Positions 1-9,639 of a DNA stretch of 64,000 nucleotides are shown here, piece after piece. The position numbers and the translations under genes were made by a program. Position 1 is the stretch's first letter, and every line of letters starts with the position of its first letter. Below the pieces are notes generated by a model. That model did no database searches. It was not told the origin of the DNA and worked only from the letters and a program-made list of their open reading frames with translations. The stretch covers positions 62,001 through 126,000 of the forward strand of contig UQFE01000003.1 in assembly GCA_900540255.1 (NCBI GenBank), written 5' to 3'. Origin of the DNA: an uncultured Clostridium sp. GTDB taxonomy: Bacteria; Bacillota; Clostridia; Clostridiales; Clostridiaceae.

Positions 1-1118
1 GGAATAGCACTTGTATTTAAAGTCCACTTTTCATTTGTATTCCATGCCCCTAATATATTAATTATTCTACCAGTATGAGTAACAACAGAAGTAGAATCCA
101 TTACTCTTGAATAAACTTTACTAACATTATCATTTTCAGCGGATATTTTATAACTCCATGTTTTACCCCCGTCCACACTTTTTGCACAGCCATTCTCAAT
201 ATAGGCATGATCTGAACCAGTATTATGTCTAATATCTGCAAATGCCAACCAAGAACCATTTTTTGTTTTTAGCAAAGAAGGTATTCTAAAATAAATAGAA
301 TCCCATACATTATCATCAACATCAAAAACTTTTACACCTAACACTGTGTCAGCCTTAGATTTATTGTTTATTTCATCTAAAGCATCTTGTACAGTAGTTG
401 AAGATAGGTCTTTTCTTGATTTAAACCCTAAATTAACATCATTACCAATATTAATTCCACCTTTTTTATGTTTTACATATTCAGTAGGTTCAACACTTTC
501 TGCAACGTCCCATATCATTAACTCTTCTCTCTCATTATAATCAGATGCAATTCTTAAATTGCAAGAACCATATACTACTCTAGTATCAATATCACTAGGT
601 ATGGTTATTTCAGCATATTTTCTTCCGTTATAAATTGTATCAGTGCTCTTAGTCCAATTAGCACTTGATACATATACATCATTAGCAGCAAAGAATTGAC
701 AAACCAAAGGTTCACTAGCAAAATCAGTACCTATTCTCGCCGAACTAACTATTCTATAAGTATGTCCAGCTTTAACCTTAAATCTAATATTGACCCAATC
801 TCTATTAGTGGATTCATAAGTACCATTACTATTTAGTATTCCTGGCATAAACTTTCCTTCTGATACTAAATTAAAGAAGTAATCAGAAACATTGGTATGA
901 TTTAATTTATCCCATTCAGTTTTTAACTCACTTAAATCTACTGTTTTTTTACTTCCATCACTATTTGTTATTGTCAAGTTATTAGTAACCTTATCAAATT
1001 CCATACTTGTTATAGTTCCACCAGAGTTTCCACCAGTTCCATTATTGTAAGCCAAATATTCTAAAAACTCTTCAATTCTTGAACCTGGATCTGGTAAACT
1101 ATTTAAATCTTTAGCCAT
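1..1118 (-). CDS. Phage tail-fibre protein with sialidase (GH33-like) domain, partial
   Basis: The frame is open from an ATG at 1118, behind a strong ribosome site (AAGGAGGG), to the window edge, so the C-terminus is missing. About 270 N-terminal residues look like a baseplate or fibre attachment region. A sialidase beta-propeller start follows: FRIPSLL at residues 277-283 (the sialidase RIP motif with its arginine), AFADIR at 292-297, SDHAYI at 302-307 with Asp303 where sialidases keep the acid/base Asp, and an Asp box SVDGGKTW at 314-321. In GH33 enzymes these residues bind and cleave terminal sialic acid. The gene is the last of the visible tail operon, so the enzyme is probably virion-borne and used on mucin or a sialylated capsule. 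The Tyr/Glu nucleophile pair and the other two arginines would lie outside the window. An endosialidase-like tailspike is the alternative. Confidence 0.75.
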   Translation of the reverse strand, partial: MAKDLNSLPDPGSRIEEFLEYLAYNNGTGGNSGGTITSMEFDKVTNNLTITNSDGSKKTVDLSELKTEWDKLNHTNVSDYFFNLVSEGKFMPGILNSNGTYESTNRDWVNIRFKVKAGHTYRIVSSARIGTDFASEPLVCQFFAANDVYVSSANWTKSTDTIYNGRKYAEITIPSDIDTRVVYGSCNLRIASDYNEREELMIWDVAESVEPTEYVKHKKGGINIGNDVNLGFKSRKDLSSTTVQDALDEINNKSKADTVLGVKVFDVDDNVWDSIYFRIPSLLKTKNGSWLAFADIRHNTGSDHAYIENGCAKSVDGGKTWSYKISAENDNVSKVYSRVMDSTSVVTHTGRIINILGAWNTNEKWTLNTSAI

Positions 1119-1179
1119 TGCGCTCCCTCCTTAATCAAAAAATTATATAAAAAGAACTGTATAAAAATACAGTCATAAA

Positions 1180-2076
1180 TTAAGCTACTAACATATCAAT
1201 TTTCTTTTCTAATAATTTTATTTTTTCTTCTAAGCTTTCTATTTTATTTATAGACATACTCAATACACCTTGTAACATAGCAATTTGTGAACTTGATATT
1301 ACCATTCTTTCACCAGTTTCAGCTACAATTCCAATTTTATTATAAATATTGTCTGGAATTTCATTTGCTATAATACCGACTATATTTTCTTCAGTCCCTT
1401 TATAATTAAAAGTTTTTATAGATGTATCTTTAACATAGTTATACATATCTTCTATAGTTACTTCTGTTTCAATCTTATTTTTAGTTGTTAAGTTTATTCT
1501 ATCTATATTAACCTCTTTTATATTTTCTTTTAAACTTATATCAGAACCATTTATAGCCCCTCTTTTTAAATAAGCATCTCCAAATCCAGAATCAACTCCA
1601 TGTCCTAAATTTACCCATCCACCAGAAGTAATTAAATGAGAGCCAACAATAACATTCCCGTTTCTTGCAGATATGCTTGATACCTTCATTGCGTCAACCC
1701 AAGCTTCTTTAAAAGCAACTCCTCCATCACCTAAAGTAGCATTTGGGTTTATAGGAATTAAGCTTCCATTTTTGTGAAATGCAATTATAGTTGAATTGTT
1801 ATAAGTTATAACTAAAATATCATGCTCACTAGAATGTGTAAATTTATAAAAATTTGAGCCATACCCACTTAATGTTAATCCTGCATTACTTTTATTTATT
1901 ATTAGATCACTGCTTAATGTTCCTCCACTTAAAGGAAGATAGCTTTTAAATTTATTTTCCAATAGCGTTAAAAATGCACTAAGTGTACTGCTTCCATGCT
2001 TAACAACATCTGAAGAAGTGTGTGGATAATAAATATCGCCGATAGAATTTTGTATTTCAATTTTGTTTATAGCCAT
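1180..2076 (-). CDS. Tail-fibre protein with peptidase S74 intramolecular chaperone domain
   Basis: 298 residues. The C-terminal third matches the S74 (endosialidase-type) chaperone: GSDISLKENI at 177-186 places Ser178 and Lys183 five residues apart, as in the self-cleaving Ser/Lys dyad. The domain ends in a heptad-like coiled coil (about 265-296). Such domains trimerise a fibre and are then released by autoproteolysis. The N-terminal 170 residues have beta-rich repeats typical of phage fibres. It lies between the collagen-like gene and the sialidase gene in one tail operon. Because the chaperone is not on the sialidase polypeptide, it probably serves this fibre itself; help in trans is speculative. 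Confidence 0.75.
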   Translation of the reverse strand: MAINKIEIQNSIGDIYYPHTSSDVVKHGSSTLSAFLTLLENKFKSYLPLSGGTLSSDLIINKSNAGLTLSGYGSNFYKFTHSSEHDILVITYNNSTIIAFHKNGSLIPINPNATLGDGGVAFKEAWVDAMKVSSISARNGNVIVGSHLITSGGWVNLGHGVDSGFGDAYLKRGAINGSDISLKENIKEVNIDRINLTTKNKIETEVTIEDMYNYVKDTSIKTFNYKGTEENIVGIIANEIPDNIYNKIGIVAETGERMVISSSQIAMLQGVLSMSINKIESLEEKIKLLEKKIDMLVA

Positions 2077-2090
2077 AAACCTTACCCCTT

Positions 2091-2540
2091 TTAACTTACT
2101 ACTTTGAAAAATAATTTAACTTGCTGAGCCGTATTGTAATTAGTACCAACTCTTACTGTTTCTCCAGTATCACCTTTCGGTCCTTGCGGTCCAGTTGGTC
2201 CTGTTGCTCCTGTCGCACCAGTATCTCCTTTAGGTCCTTTAATGTTAACATTAGCTGGATTAGATAAATTTCCATTGTTACTCCAAGATAACACGCCTGC
2301 AGAACTAACTGTAGGAGTAAATGTTGTTCCATTTGCACCTTTCGCACCTGTTGCCCCCGTTGCTCCTGTTGCTCCTGCAGGTCCAGTTTGCCCTCTTAAT
2401 TTTCCAGCGTCATATTTCTGCTGAAATGTTTCGCCGTCATTAAATGTAACTGCATCTGCTGAAGTTAACGGATTTACATCTTCTATAACCGCCCCTGTAT
2501 TTTCATTTAATAATTGTATTTGAACTTTTTTCTTTGCCAT
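2091..2540 (-). CDS. Collagen-like phage tail protein
   Basis: 149 residues with two blocks of Gly-X-Y triplets (residues about 52-70 and 101-127), rich in GAT, GPK and GPQ units, separated by a short beta-type spacer. Gly-X-Y repeats form trimeric collagen-like stalks in phage fibres. The N-terminus (MAKKKVQIQLLNE) resembles short fibre-attachment segments of Gram-positive phages. It sits between the baseplate gene at 2560 and the S74 fibre gene. GC content is higher inside the repeats because of Gly and Pro codons, which is no evidence of transfer. Confidence 0.75.
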   Translation of the reverse strand: MAKKKVQIQLLNENTGAVIEDVNPLTSADAVTFNDGETFQQKYDAGKLRGQTGPAGATGATGATGAKGANGTTFTPTVSSAGVLSWSNNGNLSNPANVNIKGPKGDTGATGATGPTGPQGPKGDTGETVRVGTNYNTAQQVKLFFKVVS

Positions 2541-2559
2541 TCTTCTATCTCCTTTTCAC

Positions 2560-3216
2560 TTAAACTTTTATTCCTAAATTTGGACTAACCCTTATTGTTA
2601 CATTGCCACCAGTATCACTATTGACTTTATCTGTTATTTTACAATATATAGTATTTAATTTTCTTTGTGATATATCTGGTAGTGTCTCGGATACTACGAT
2701 TTCTAATTTATCCTGAAGTTTAGCTAAAATATTAAATACTGTTCTATCTAAAGCTTCTATATTGTATTGAGTTTTTGTTGTAAATCTTAAATCTTCAACG
2801 TTACTTTGTTGTATACTAAGCACTTGTGATCCAACTAAAATTTTAGCTAATAGAATTTGATTTCTATTAGCTGTTGGAATTGTTGGATTTGCACTTGGTT
2901 GTCCTCTTAATGCTTTAATTTCTCCAGTGCTCATATCAGCAACAATTAAATCATATCTATTAAATGTTGTTGTATTAGCAGTTATTTTTATATTTTCAGT
3001 AGCATCAGAAGCTAAAAATTTTCCTTCAAAACTACATTGACCAGTACTAACATTTACACTTAGATCTGGACTATCCAATGCTGAAACTTTAAAGCTATCA
3101 GCATAAATAGTTTTTTCAATATGAGTTTTTGAATCCATTTTTATAACATCTTCTACATAATATCTAGTTGCTTCTTCATTATCTATATTAAATTCAACTG
3201 GATATAACTTTACCAT
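2560..3216 (-). CDS. Phage baseplate or fibre-connecting structural protein
   Basis: 218 residues. I recognise no catalytic motif. The central part (FNRYDLIVADMSTGEIKALR) is of the kind found in upper baseplate proteins of Firmicutes siphophages, where it joins the distal tail to fibre genes. It is preceded by a ribosome site (AAGGAGGGAG) and lies directly downstream of the Gp37-like gene. A structural role is inferred from position and composition. Confidence 0.6.
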   Translation of the reverse strand: MVKLYPVEFNIDNEEATRYYVEDVIKMDSKTHIEKTIYADSFKVSALDSPDLSVNVSTGQCSFEGKFLASDATENIKITANTTTFNRYDLIVADMSTGEIKALRGQPSANPTIPTANRNQILLAKILVGSQVLSIQQSNVEDLRFTTKTQYNIEALDRTVFNILAKLQDKLEIVVSETLPDISQRKLNTIYCKITDKVNSDTGGNVTIRVSPNLGIKV

Positions 3217-3228
3217 TCTCTCCCTCCT

Positions 3229-4335
3229 TTAAAACCTATATACCATTGGTGATTCTTCTCTAAACATACAGTTTCCAAGTTCTATATTCATAGTTTCAGT
3301 TTTACAATCAATTGTAAACTCTATTATTTTTATCTCTGTACTCAATGATATTTCTTTTAAAATTAAGCTAATATTATCACCAACTTCAACATCAAAAATA
3401 TTAAAAGTATCGCAATTAGACACATTTAAAGAAATTGATATTAAAGGATTTTTACACTTATTTAATTCATCTTCTACATATTTATCTAATGTACTTTGTA
3501 GCCTTATATCATTTACAACTAATTCCTTAGAAAAAACTCCATATTTATATATAGAATTTAAGTCTTTAGCTTCAGATATTATACTATGCTCTATATCTGA
3601 ATCATCTGTATATGTATTTTTAGCTACTATATAATTATAAATTTCACCACTACTGGTAATAGATAGAGTTTTATTTACATTAACATCTGAATTTATTTCA
3701 TAATATGTTTTATCATTTCCTAATGATGTATATAAATTTAACTTTCTATTTTTATCAATTTGCCAAAAATAATTTGCATCTGTAGTAAATTCATCAAGTT
3801 TATCATAAAAATTATCATTCCAATTAATAATCCTAGTAGTTTGAAGAGTATTTTTATGTGCAATACCTTGTGAAATACCTGTATTATACATATTATTTAT
3901 ATCTTTTAACATATTATATAAAACTTTATCATATTCACCTGTAAAAACATTACTATCCTGTCTAATATACATAGTAAATAATTTATCTTGTATAAGCCTA
4001 CCATAACCAAAGCAATCAATAGTAAAAAAAGAACCATGAGGATTAGAGTTATATATAACTCCCCACCATAGTAATTCTTCTTTTGTAGAAATATATTGCT
4101 TATAAACATTCATCTCATTTATTCTTCTATAGATCTCTATATGATTATTATTTTGTAATATCTCTTCAGTTGTTTTAATACTTCTTGGTAAAGTCATATT
4201 AGCTTTCCATATACCATTTAAAGTTTTTGTATAAGTAAGTTCACTTATCTCATATATTTCTTCTAAAATTATATGCTCTTTATTAAAAATCTTTATATAA
4301 TAATCATTACTAGTTAAACCCATACTTCTCGCCAC
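3229..4335 (-). CDS. Siphovirus Gp37-like tail protein (Tal position)
   Basis: 368 residues. The N-terminus has the pattern of the siphovirus ReqiPepy6 Gp37-like family: a short strand (YYIKIFNKEHIILEEI), then LTYTKTLNGIWKANMTLP. These proteins fold like the tail hub of contractile and siphophage tails and close the tail tip. Its start overlaps the end of the Dit-like gene (4314), suggesting translational coupling. No peptidase or lysozyme domain is visible, so it is probably only the hub. Confidence 0.7.
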   Translation of the reverse strand: MARSMGLTSNDYYIKIFNKEHIILEEIYEISELTYTKTLNGIWKANMTLPRSIKTTEEILQNNNHIEIYRRINEMNVYKQYISTKEELLWWGVIYNSNPHGSFFTIDCFGYGRLIQDKLFTMYIRQDSNVFTGEYDKVLYNMLKDINNMYNTGISQGIAHKNTLQTTRIINWNDNFYDKLDEFTTDANYFWQIDKNRKLNLYTSLGNDKTYYEINSDVNVNKTLSITSSGEIYNYIVAKNTYTDDSDIEHSIISEAKDLNSIYKYGVFSKELVVNDIRLQSTLDKYVEDELNKCKNPLISISLNVSNCDTFNIFDVEVGDNISLILKEISLSTEIKIIEFTIDCKTETMNIELGNCMFREESPMVYRF

Positions 4336-5150
4336 TTAACAGTTGCTACTGCTTTACTTCCTGTATATATTATTTCTAAATTATTTTCTCCTGCTAATAA
4401 ACTTATCCATGTACCTGTTTTATTTTTTATAACGGATTTTTGTACCCCTATTTCATCTATTTTATAAATACCTCTACTACTTAACCTACAATCAACTATT
4501 AATTTTTCATTAACAGATAAATCAATATTAACTGTTAAACTTTCAGCACTTGTCTTATTTTTGATAGTTACAGATGTTACTTCATCACCTTTTAATTCAA
4601 TAAGTGGAAATACTGTATAATAACAATTATTTAAAGCTATACCATTATTCCCGATTTCTTTTTCATTAAAAGAAAATCCTTTTGATGAAAAATTAAACCC
4701 ACTAGAATAAAAAATAAATCCTCCATCTTTTCTTTTTCCTAAGCTTAATTCTTTAAAATCCCTTTTAAGAACATAAGGATTGGGAGATATTAGAACAGCT
4801 TGTATAACATTAAAATCTTGATATGAAATACTTTCTTTTATACACTCTATATAAAAATAATCTTCTTCACCTTCATATTTAAATTCTATTTTTATACTCT
4901 TTTGGTTAAGTAAAAAATTTAAATGCTTATAGTGTTTTATTTGTTCTATAAGTCCTATTGAATCTTGAACTGCTATCTGCATATTAATTGATTTAGAATT
5001 GATTTTTGTAGTGCCAACTGTACTCCCATCACTTATTAAATCATTTAAGTTATTGCTATTAGTACTATTAAATAATCCCTCTATATTAGCTATAAAAATT
5101 GATGAAGGTATTAATTGAATTCCATTTAGAATTAAACTTTCTAATACCAT
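4314..5150 (-). CDS. Distal tail (Dit) family protein
   Basis: 278 residues. The segment from about residue 110 (VIQAVLISPNPYVLKRDF) and the C-terminal beta domain match the phage tail component family (Sipho_tail). Dit forms the hexameric ring linking tail tube to baseplate. The order tape measure, Dit, Gp37-like is the standard one, which supports the call. The ribosome site AAGGAGGAT precedes the ATG. Confidence 0.75.
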   Translation of the reverse strand: MVLESLILNGIQLIPSSIFIANIEGLFNSTNSNNLNDLISDGSTVGTTKINSKSINMQIAVQDSIGLIEQIKHYKHLNFLLNQKSIKIEFKYEGEEDYFYIECIKESISYQDFNVIQAVLISPNPYVLKRDFKELSLGKRKDGGFIFYSSGFNFSSKGFSFNEKEIGNNGIALNNCYYTVFPLIELKGDEVTSVTIKNKTSAESLTVNIDLSVNEKLIVDCRLSSRGIYKIDEIGVQKSVIKNKTGTWISLLAGENNLEIIYTGSKAVATVKWREVWV

Positions 5151-5162
5151 AATCCTCCTTTC

Positions 5163-8100
5163 TTATTTTGCTGAATTAAATATGCTTCTTAAATAACTTT
5201 TATTAGCATCTTCAGAACCTTTATCAACAAAATTAGAATTATACATATTTATAATTATATTTTTTTCATTTTCAATCCCTTTAAAAGCTTCAGTTATTGC
5301 TTTATTAACATTATTGGCATATATACTCATAGATGAAGATAACTTAGAATCTATCATATTACTCATTTTTCTAGTAGTCATTGTAGCATTTGTTACATAT
5401 GAATTAGCAGGTATATACGCTAACTCTCCTCTAGTAACTTCCCCTAAATTGATTGCTCTTGAATTACTTGGAGTATCAATAAGTTCTACACCAGCTTCAT
5501 TTATATTATATAAACCAGATTCCAATACACTTCCTCCAGTTTCTCTGCTTCCTGTTATAAAATCTCCAACACTTCCTATAGCATTAGATATCTTACTACC
5601 AACACTTGAAACAAAATTCTTTACAGACATACTTAAACTATCTAACTTGCTTATTGCTCCACTAGTATCAATATCAACAGAATACTTTTTATTACCTATT
5701 TCCATTAATGCAGATTTAGTTCCATCAGCATTTTCACTAACTTCTTGTAAATTACCTATAATCTCTCCATTCTTATTCATTATATTATTACTTGCATCTA
5801 CCCAAACCTTAGAAGCGTTATTTATTGAACTTTTAATTGTATCCTCTTTAATTTGTATTTCTTTTGCCATACTTCCAACATTATTAGCTATTTCCTTAGA
5901 ATATCCGCCAACAGTTCCATTCATAGTATTAAATACACCTATTACTTCTTTAGTATTTTTATCAACTTCTACATACATTTCAGTAGTTTTTCCAGTAACA
6001 GTATTCTCGATATTATACCAACCACTTTCTGTTATTGTGCTCATTCCAGAATACTGTTCTTCTAAGTTTTTAAGTATCTTTTGTTTTTTGATATCTTGAT
6101 TTGTCAACTCTTCACCAGTAAATTTATTTATCTTTTCCATTAATGAAGAATAATTATTTTCAGCCATGGAAATTTTATCTTGCCATAACGTTTCTTCTAT
6201 ATTTATTTCAGCATCTCTTTGTTTAATTACATTCTGTAACTTCTCTTTAGCAAATGCTAATTCTTCTCCAGAAAGTGTGCTCATTCCAATTTCAGCAGCT
6301 TCAATCATTGCATTATATTTTTCGTTTATAGCTTCTATATTTTTTTCTTTAGCTTCATATTCTGCTTTTAATATATTACTTAATCCCTCTGTTGTATTAA
6401 CTTGATATCTATCCCAAAACCCTTGTTGAGCTTGTAATTTTTCTTCAGCTTCTAAATTCAATCTATCAATTAGTGTTTGTCCCATTTCTTGCTCTAATCT
6501 TAAAATTTCAGAATATTCTTCTTCAGTTAATCCAACATTATTATTTTTAGCATTAGTTAATATTTCATTAATTCTATTTGCTCTTTCTTGAATTCCTTGT
6601 ATAGCTTCAGTAGTTCCTTTTTTCATGCTATCTAATACAGCTTGCTCTTGTTCATCTATAATTCCATCTATATTGAACATATTTTTCATAGCTTCATAAG
6701 CTGGATCTTGATTATTCTCTATAGAACTTATTATATTTTCACAGAATGTATTAACTTTTTCTGTTATAGCTGACAATTCATTATCATCTATAATTCCATT
6801 AAAATTTGCTCCTTGAATAGCTAAATTAATATCATTTACTCCTGTTGTTATGGTTTCTAAGATTTCTGTAGTTGTTTCAGAAACTTTATCTCCCCACTCT
6901 CTATATACATCACCACTTGATATTAATTCTTCTTTTGTTTTTAAAGTTATTCCATTTAATGATGCTAACGCTCTCTCCATTAAGCCATAATCTTCTTTTG
7001 CCTTTGTAACAGTCGAATCCATAACATCATTATATTCATGCCATGCATATACTCCTACCCCTAAAGTTGTTCCAACACCTACTATTCCAGCTACTAATGC
7101 ACTCATAGAAATTCCACTCATTAATCCTAATCCAGTTTTTAAAACAGTTGTAGATTTTGCAGCTGTATTCATAGCTGTTGTTGCGGCACTTGTAGATGTT
7201 GTATATTTTGATATCCATGATAATGCTTTACTACCTGCACCAACTAAGCCACTTAATCCAGTTGTTAAACTACCTATAACCTTTAAAGCCCCTCCAGTTG
7301 CTACTGAAAGAAGTCCTATATTTACTATTAATTGTTGATTTTCATCAGACAAGTTTCCAAACCAATCAACTAGATCCTTTGCTTTATCAATAAATTTATT
7401 TACAAATGGCAAAATTTTATCACTAAAAGATATACCCAAAGCTTCAAGTTTGGATTTTAACTCTTCTATATTACCTTTAGTATTTGCACTCATTGTTTCA
7501 TACATCTTATCTAATGCACCATCTGCATTTGATACAGCATTATATAAGTTGTCATATCCATCACCTAAACCATTTAATAATTGATTTAAAGCAGTTAATT
7601 GAGTTTTTCCACCAAGTTGTGCTGCTATCATATCTCTTTGTTCTTCTGTACAATTTGCCATAGCAACTTTTATATCTTGTAATACAGTTGTTAATCCTCT
7701 AAACTTTCCAGTGCTATCATACGTTTGCACTCCTAATTTTTTAAGTGCTCCTTCAGTAGTTGATGTTGTACCCATTAAATTTACTAATATAGAATTAAGA
7801 GCATTACCAGCTTCTGACCCCTTTGTTCCTTGGTCTGCCATTCTTCCTAATAATGTTGCTGATTCCTCTATTGGAACATTCATATTTGCAAGAGTTCCAC
7901 CACAAGCTATATACGCTTCCATAAGTTGAGTTGCTGTTGTATTAGATTTATTTTGTGCTTTAGTTAATACATTTAAATAATAAGATGTTTTTTCTGTTTC
8001 TAATATTAAAGCACTCATTGAATCAGTACCTAAATCTGTTACTCTTTTTTGATCTTCTCCATAAGCAATAGCTGCTTTAGTATACGGCTCTATAGTTTGA

Positions 8101-8966
8101 TACATTTCTCCAACACTTTGCCCAGCTAATGCCAAGTATTGATAACTTGCTGCTATATCAGTAGCATTTGCTCCTCGTATATCTTCTCCTAGTTGTTTAG
8201 CTCTTTCAGATAGATACTTAACATCATCAGAAGCAAGTCCAGCTGTTGCTGATACTTGAGACATATTTTTTTCAAATGTAATTCCTGCATTACTAGCATA
8301 TGTACCAAATAATAATAAAGGACTTGATAGCATCGCTATCTTTCCACCAATATCAGACATTCCAGAACCTACTTTTTCTAATGTTGATGATGCTTCAGAA
8401 AATCTTTTACTAGCATTTAGAAATTTATTTGATTGCTCTTCTATTTCTTTATTTACACTTTTCAAATCATTTTCAAGAGTTAATAACGTTCCACGTTGCT
8501 TTTCCATTTGAGCTGTATGCTTAACTATATTATCTTTATTAGTTGCAATTCTAGTATTCATATTTCTATACTCTTCTGTAACTGCATCTAATTGCTCTTT
8601 TAATGATTTAGCTTGTGAACTTTCCTCTCCATATAATTTAACAGCCTCTTTATATTGAGCATTCACTTCTTTTTTTCTTGTTGATAACTTTGTTAATTGC
8701 TCTTGATTATTTACCAGTGATACTTTATTTTTTTCAATAGATGTATTATATGTATCTATTATTTTCTTGGTTTGATTTATTGCATCATTTAAAGCACTTT
8801 GTTTTGAACCTAATGTTTTAAGATTATCTCCATATAAATTTATTTCTTTAGCACTGTTTTTAACCTCTGTTTGTAATAACCCTAAATTCATCTTCATTTG
8901 CGATATTTTAGAGTTAAATTCACTATTATTAACAACATAACTTACTGCTATTTTTCCTTCACTCAT
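5163..8966 (-). CDS. Tail tape measure protein, TP901 type
   Basis: 1,267 residues, the longest gene here. Residues about 20-195 are a Lys/Glu/Gln-rich coiled coil. Residues about 200-480 match the TP901 tape-measure core (ASNAGITFEKNMSQVSATAG and following, with NALNSILVNLMG). Hydrophobic segments follow at about 545-645 (including SALVAGIVGVGTTLGVGVYA), then more coiled coil. Tape measures set tail length and help DNA entry. At the usual rule of about 1.5 angstrom per residue the tail would be near 190 nm, consistent with a long siphovirus tail. No lytic transglycosylase or peptidase motif was seen at the C-terminus. Confidence 0.92.
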   Translation of the reverse strand: MSEGKIAVSYVVNNSEFNSKISQMKMNLGLLQTEVKNSAKEINLYGDNLKTLGSKQSALNDAINQTKKIIDTYNTSIEKNKVSLVNNQEQLTKLSTRKKEVNAQYKEAVKLYGEESSQAKSLKEQLDAVTEEYRNMNTRIATNKDNIVKHTAQMEKQRGTLLTLENDLKSVNKEIEEQSNKFLNASKRFSEASSTLEKVGSGMSDIGGKIAMLSSPLLLFGTYASNAGITFEKNMSQVSATAGLASDDVKYLSERAKQLGEDIRGANATDIAASYQYLALAGQSVGEMYQTIEPYTKAAIAYGEDQKRVTDLGTDSMSALILETEKTSYYLNVLTKAQNKSNTTATQLMEAYIACGGTLANMNVPIEESATLLGRMADQGTKGSEAGNALNSILVNLMGTTSTTEGALKKLGVQTYDSTGKFRGLTTVLQDIKVAMANCTEEQRDMIAAQLGGKTQLTALNQLLNGLGDGYDNLYNAVSNADGALDKMYETMSANTKGNIEELKSKLEALGISFSDKILPFVNKFIDKAKDLVDWFGNLSDENQQLIVNIGLLSVATGGALKVIGSLTTGLSGLVGAGSKALSWISKYTTSTSAATTAMNTAAKSTTVLKTGLGLMSGISMSALVAGIVGVGTTLGVGVYAWHEYNDVMDSTVTKAKEDYGLMERALASLNGITLKTKEELISSGDVYREWGDKVSETTTEILETITTGVNDINLAIQGANFNGIIDDNELSAITEKVNTFCENIISSIENNQDPAYEAMKNMFNIDGIIDEQEQAVLDSMKKGTTEAIQGIQERANRINEILTNAKNNNVGLTEEEYSEILRLEQEMGQTLIDRLNLEAEEKLQAQQGFWDRYQVNTTEGLSNILKAEYEAKEKNIEAINEKYNAMIEAAEIGMSTLSGEELAFAKEKLQNVIKQRDAEINIEETLWQDKISMAENNYSSLMEKINKFTGEELTNQDIKKQKILKNLEEQYSGMSTITESGWYNIENTVTGKTTEMYVEVDKNTKEVIGVFNTMNGTVGGYSKEIANNVGSMAKEIQIKEDTIKSSINNASKVWVDASNNIMNKNGEIIGNLQEVSENADGTKSALMEIGNKKYSVDIDTSGAISKLDSLSMSVKNFVSSVGSKISNAIGSVGDFITGSRETGGSVLESGLYNINEAGVELIDTPSNSRAINLGEVTRGELAYIPANSYVTNATMTTRKMSNMIDSKLSSSMSIYANNVNKAITEAFKGIENEKNIIINMYNSNFVDKGSEDANKSYLRSIFNSAK

Positions 8967-8977
8967 TAACTCACTCC

Positions 8978-9628
8978 CTATATCGCATCAAAGAAAGCAT
9001 TAGCATCTTTGGCTATAATAACTTCATTTTGTTTTGTATTTTTACTATCTTTAAAGATAGCTGATACTATATCAGCTGCAACACTAAGCAATAAATTCTT
9101 TTTATTATCATTATTTATATTTATTATTTGTTTTAACTTAGCTGGAGTTAAATTATAAAATTCTTCTAAGCTATAATTTAATGTTCTTGTAGCTGTTATA
9201 TAGAAGTAATTAAAATAATCTTCAAAGCTATATTCACTATCTTTTATTTTTGATTTTTTATTTGCTTTTTCTGATTTTTCTATAAATAATAATTGATTTA
9301 TCATTGTTATTTTTAAAATTTTAACTAATTCTTTAAATTCATTTTCTTCAAACTCTAAAAAAGCTTCTTTTATATCTGAAAATGATATTTTCCCACCAGC
9401 CATACAAAATATTAGTACACTAACATAATTCAATACATCAATTTCATTTTCATTATCTATCATTTCTATAAACTTAAAAGGATCATTGCAATCTATTGCA
9501 ATAACCCTTTTTAAATAATCATCTTTCAAAAAATGATATAAATTCTCTAAAGTTTTAAAATTTATAATAACATTAACATCAATATTATTTATTTTTAATA
9601 TAATTGAATTTACATCTGTTAAAAGCAT
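8978..9628 (-). CDS. Tail assembly chaperone, G and T parts fused in one frame
   Basis: 216 residues immediately upstream of the tape measure, where siphophages keep the G/GT chaperone pair. Residues about 1-120 correspond to the G-like half. A Lys-rich linker follows (about 120-130), then a T-like half with FNYFYITATRTLNYSLEEFY and LTPAKL. In most phages the two are joined by programmed -1 frameshifting. Here one continuous frame encodes both. Identification rests mainly on position and the SLEEFYNLTP pattern. Confidence 0.6.
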   Translation of the reverse strand: MLLTDVNSIILKINNIDVNVIINFKTLENLYHFLKDDYLKRVIAIDCNDPFKFIEMIDNENEIDVLNYVSVLIFCMAGGKISFSDIKEAFLEFEENEFKELVKILKITMINQLLFIEKSEKANKKSKIKDSEYSFEDYFNYFYITATRTLNYSLEEFYNLTPAKLKQIININNDNKKNLLLSVAADIVSAIFKDSKNTKQNEVIIAKDANAFFDAI

Positions 9629-9639
9629 AATATTCTCTT

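Noticed and set aside
2242..2424. Plus-strand frame rich in Pro/Val/Ala
   Set aside because: It is the reverse reading of the Gly-X-Y repeats of the collagen-like gene on the minus strand.
5314..6099. Long plus-strand frame opposite the tape measure gene
   Set aside because: No ribosome site, no family, and it lies entirely within a strongly supported gene on the other strand.
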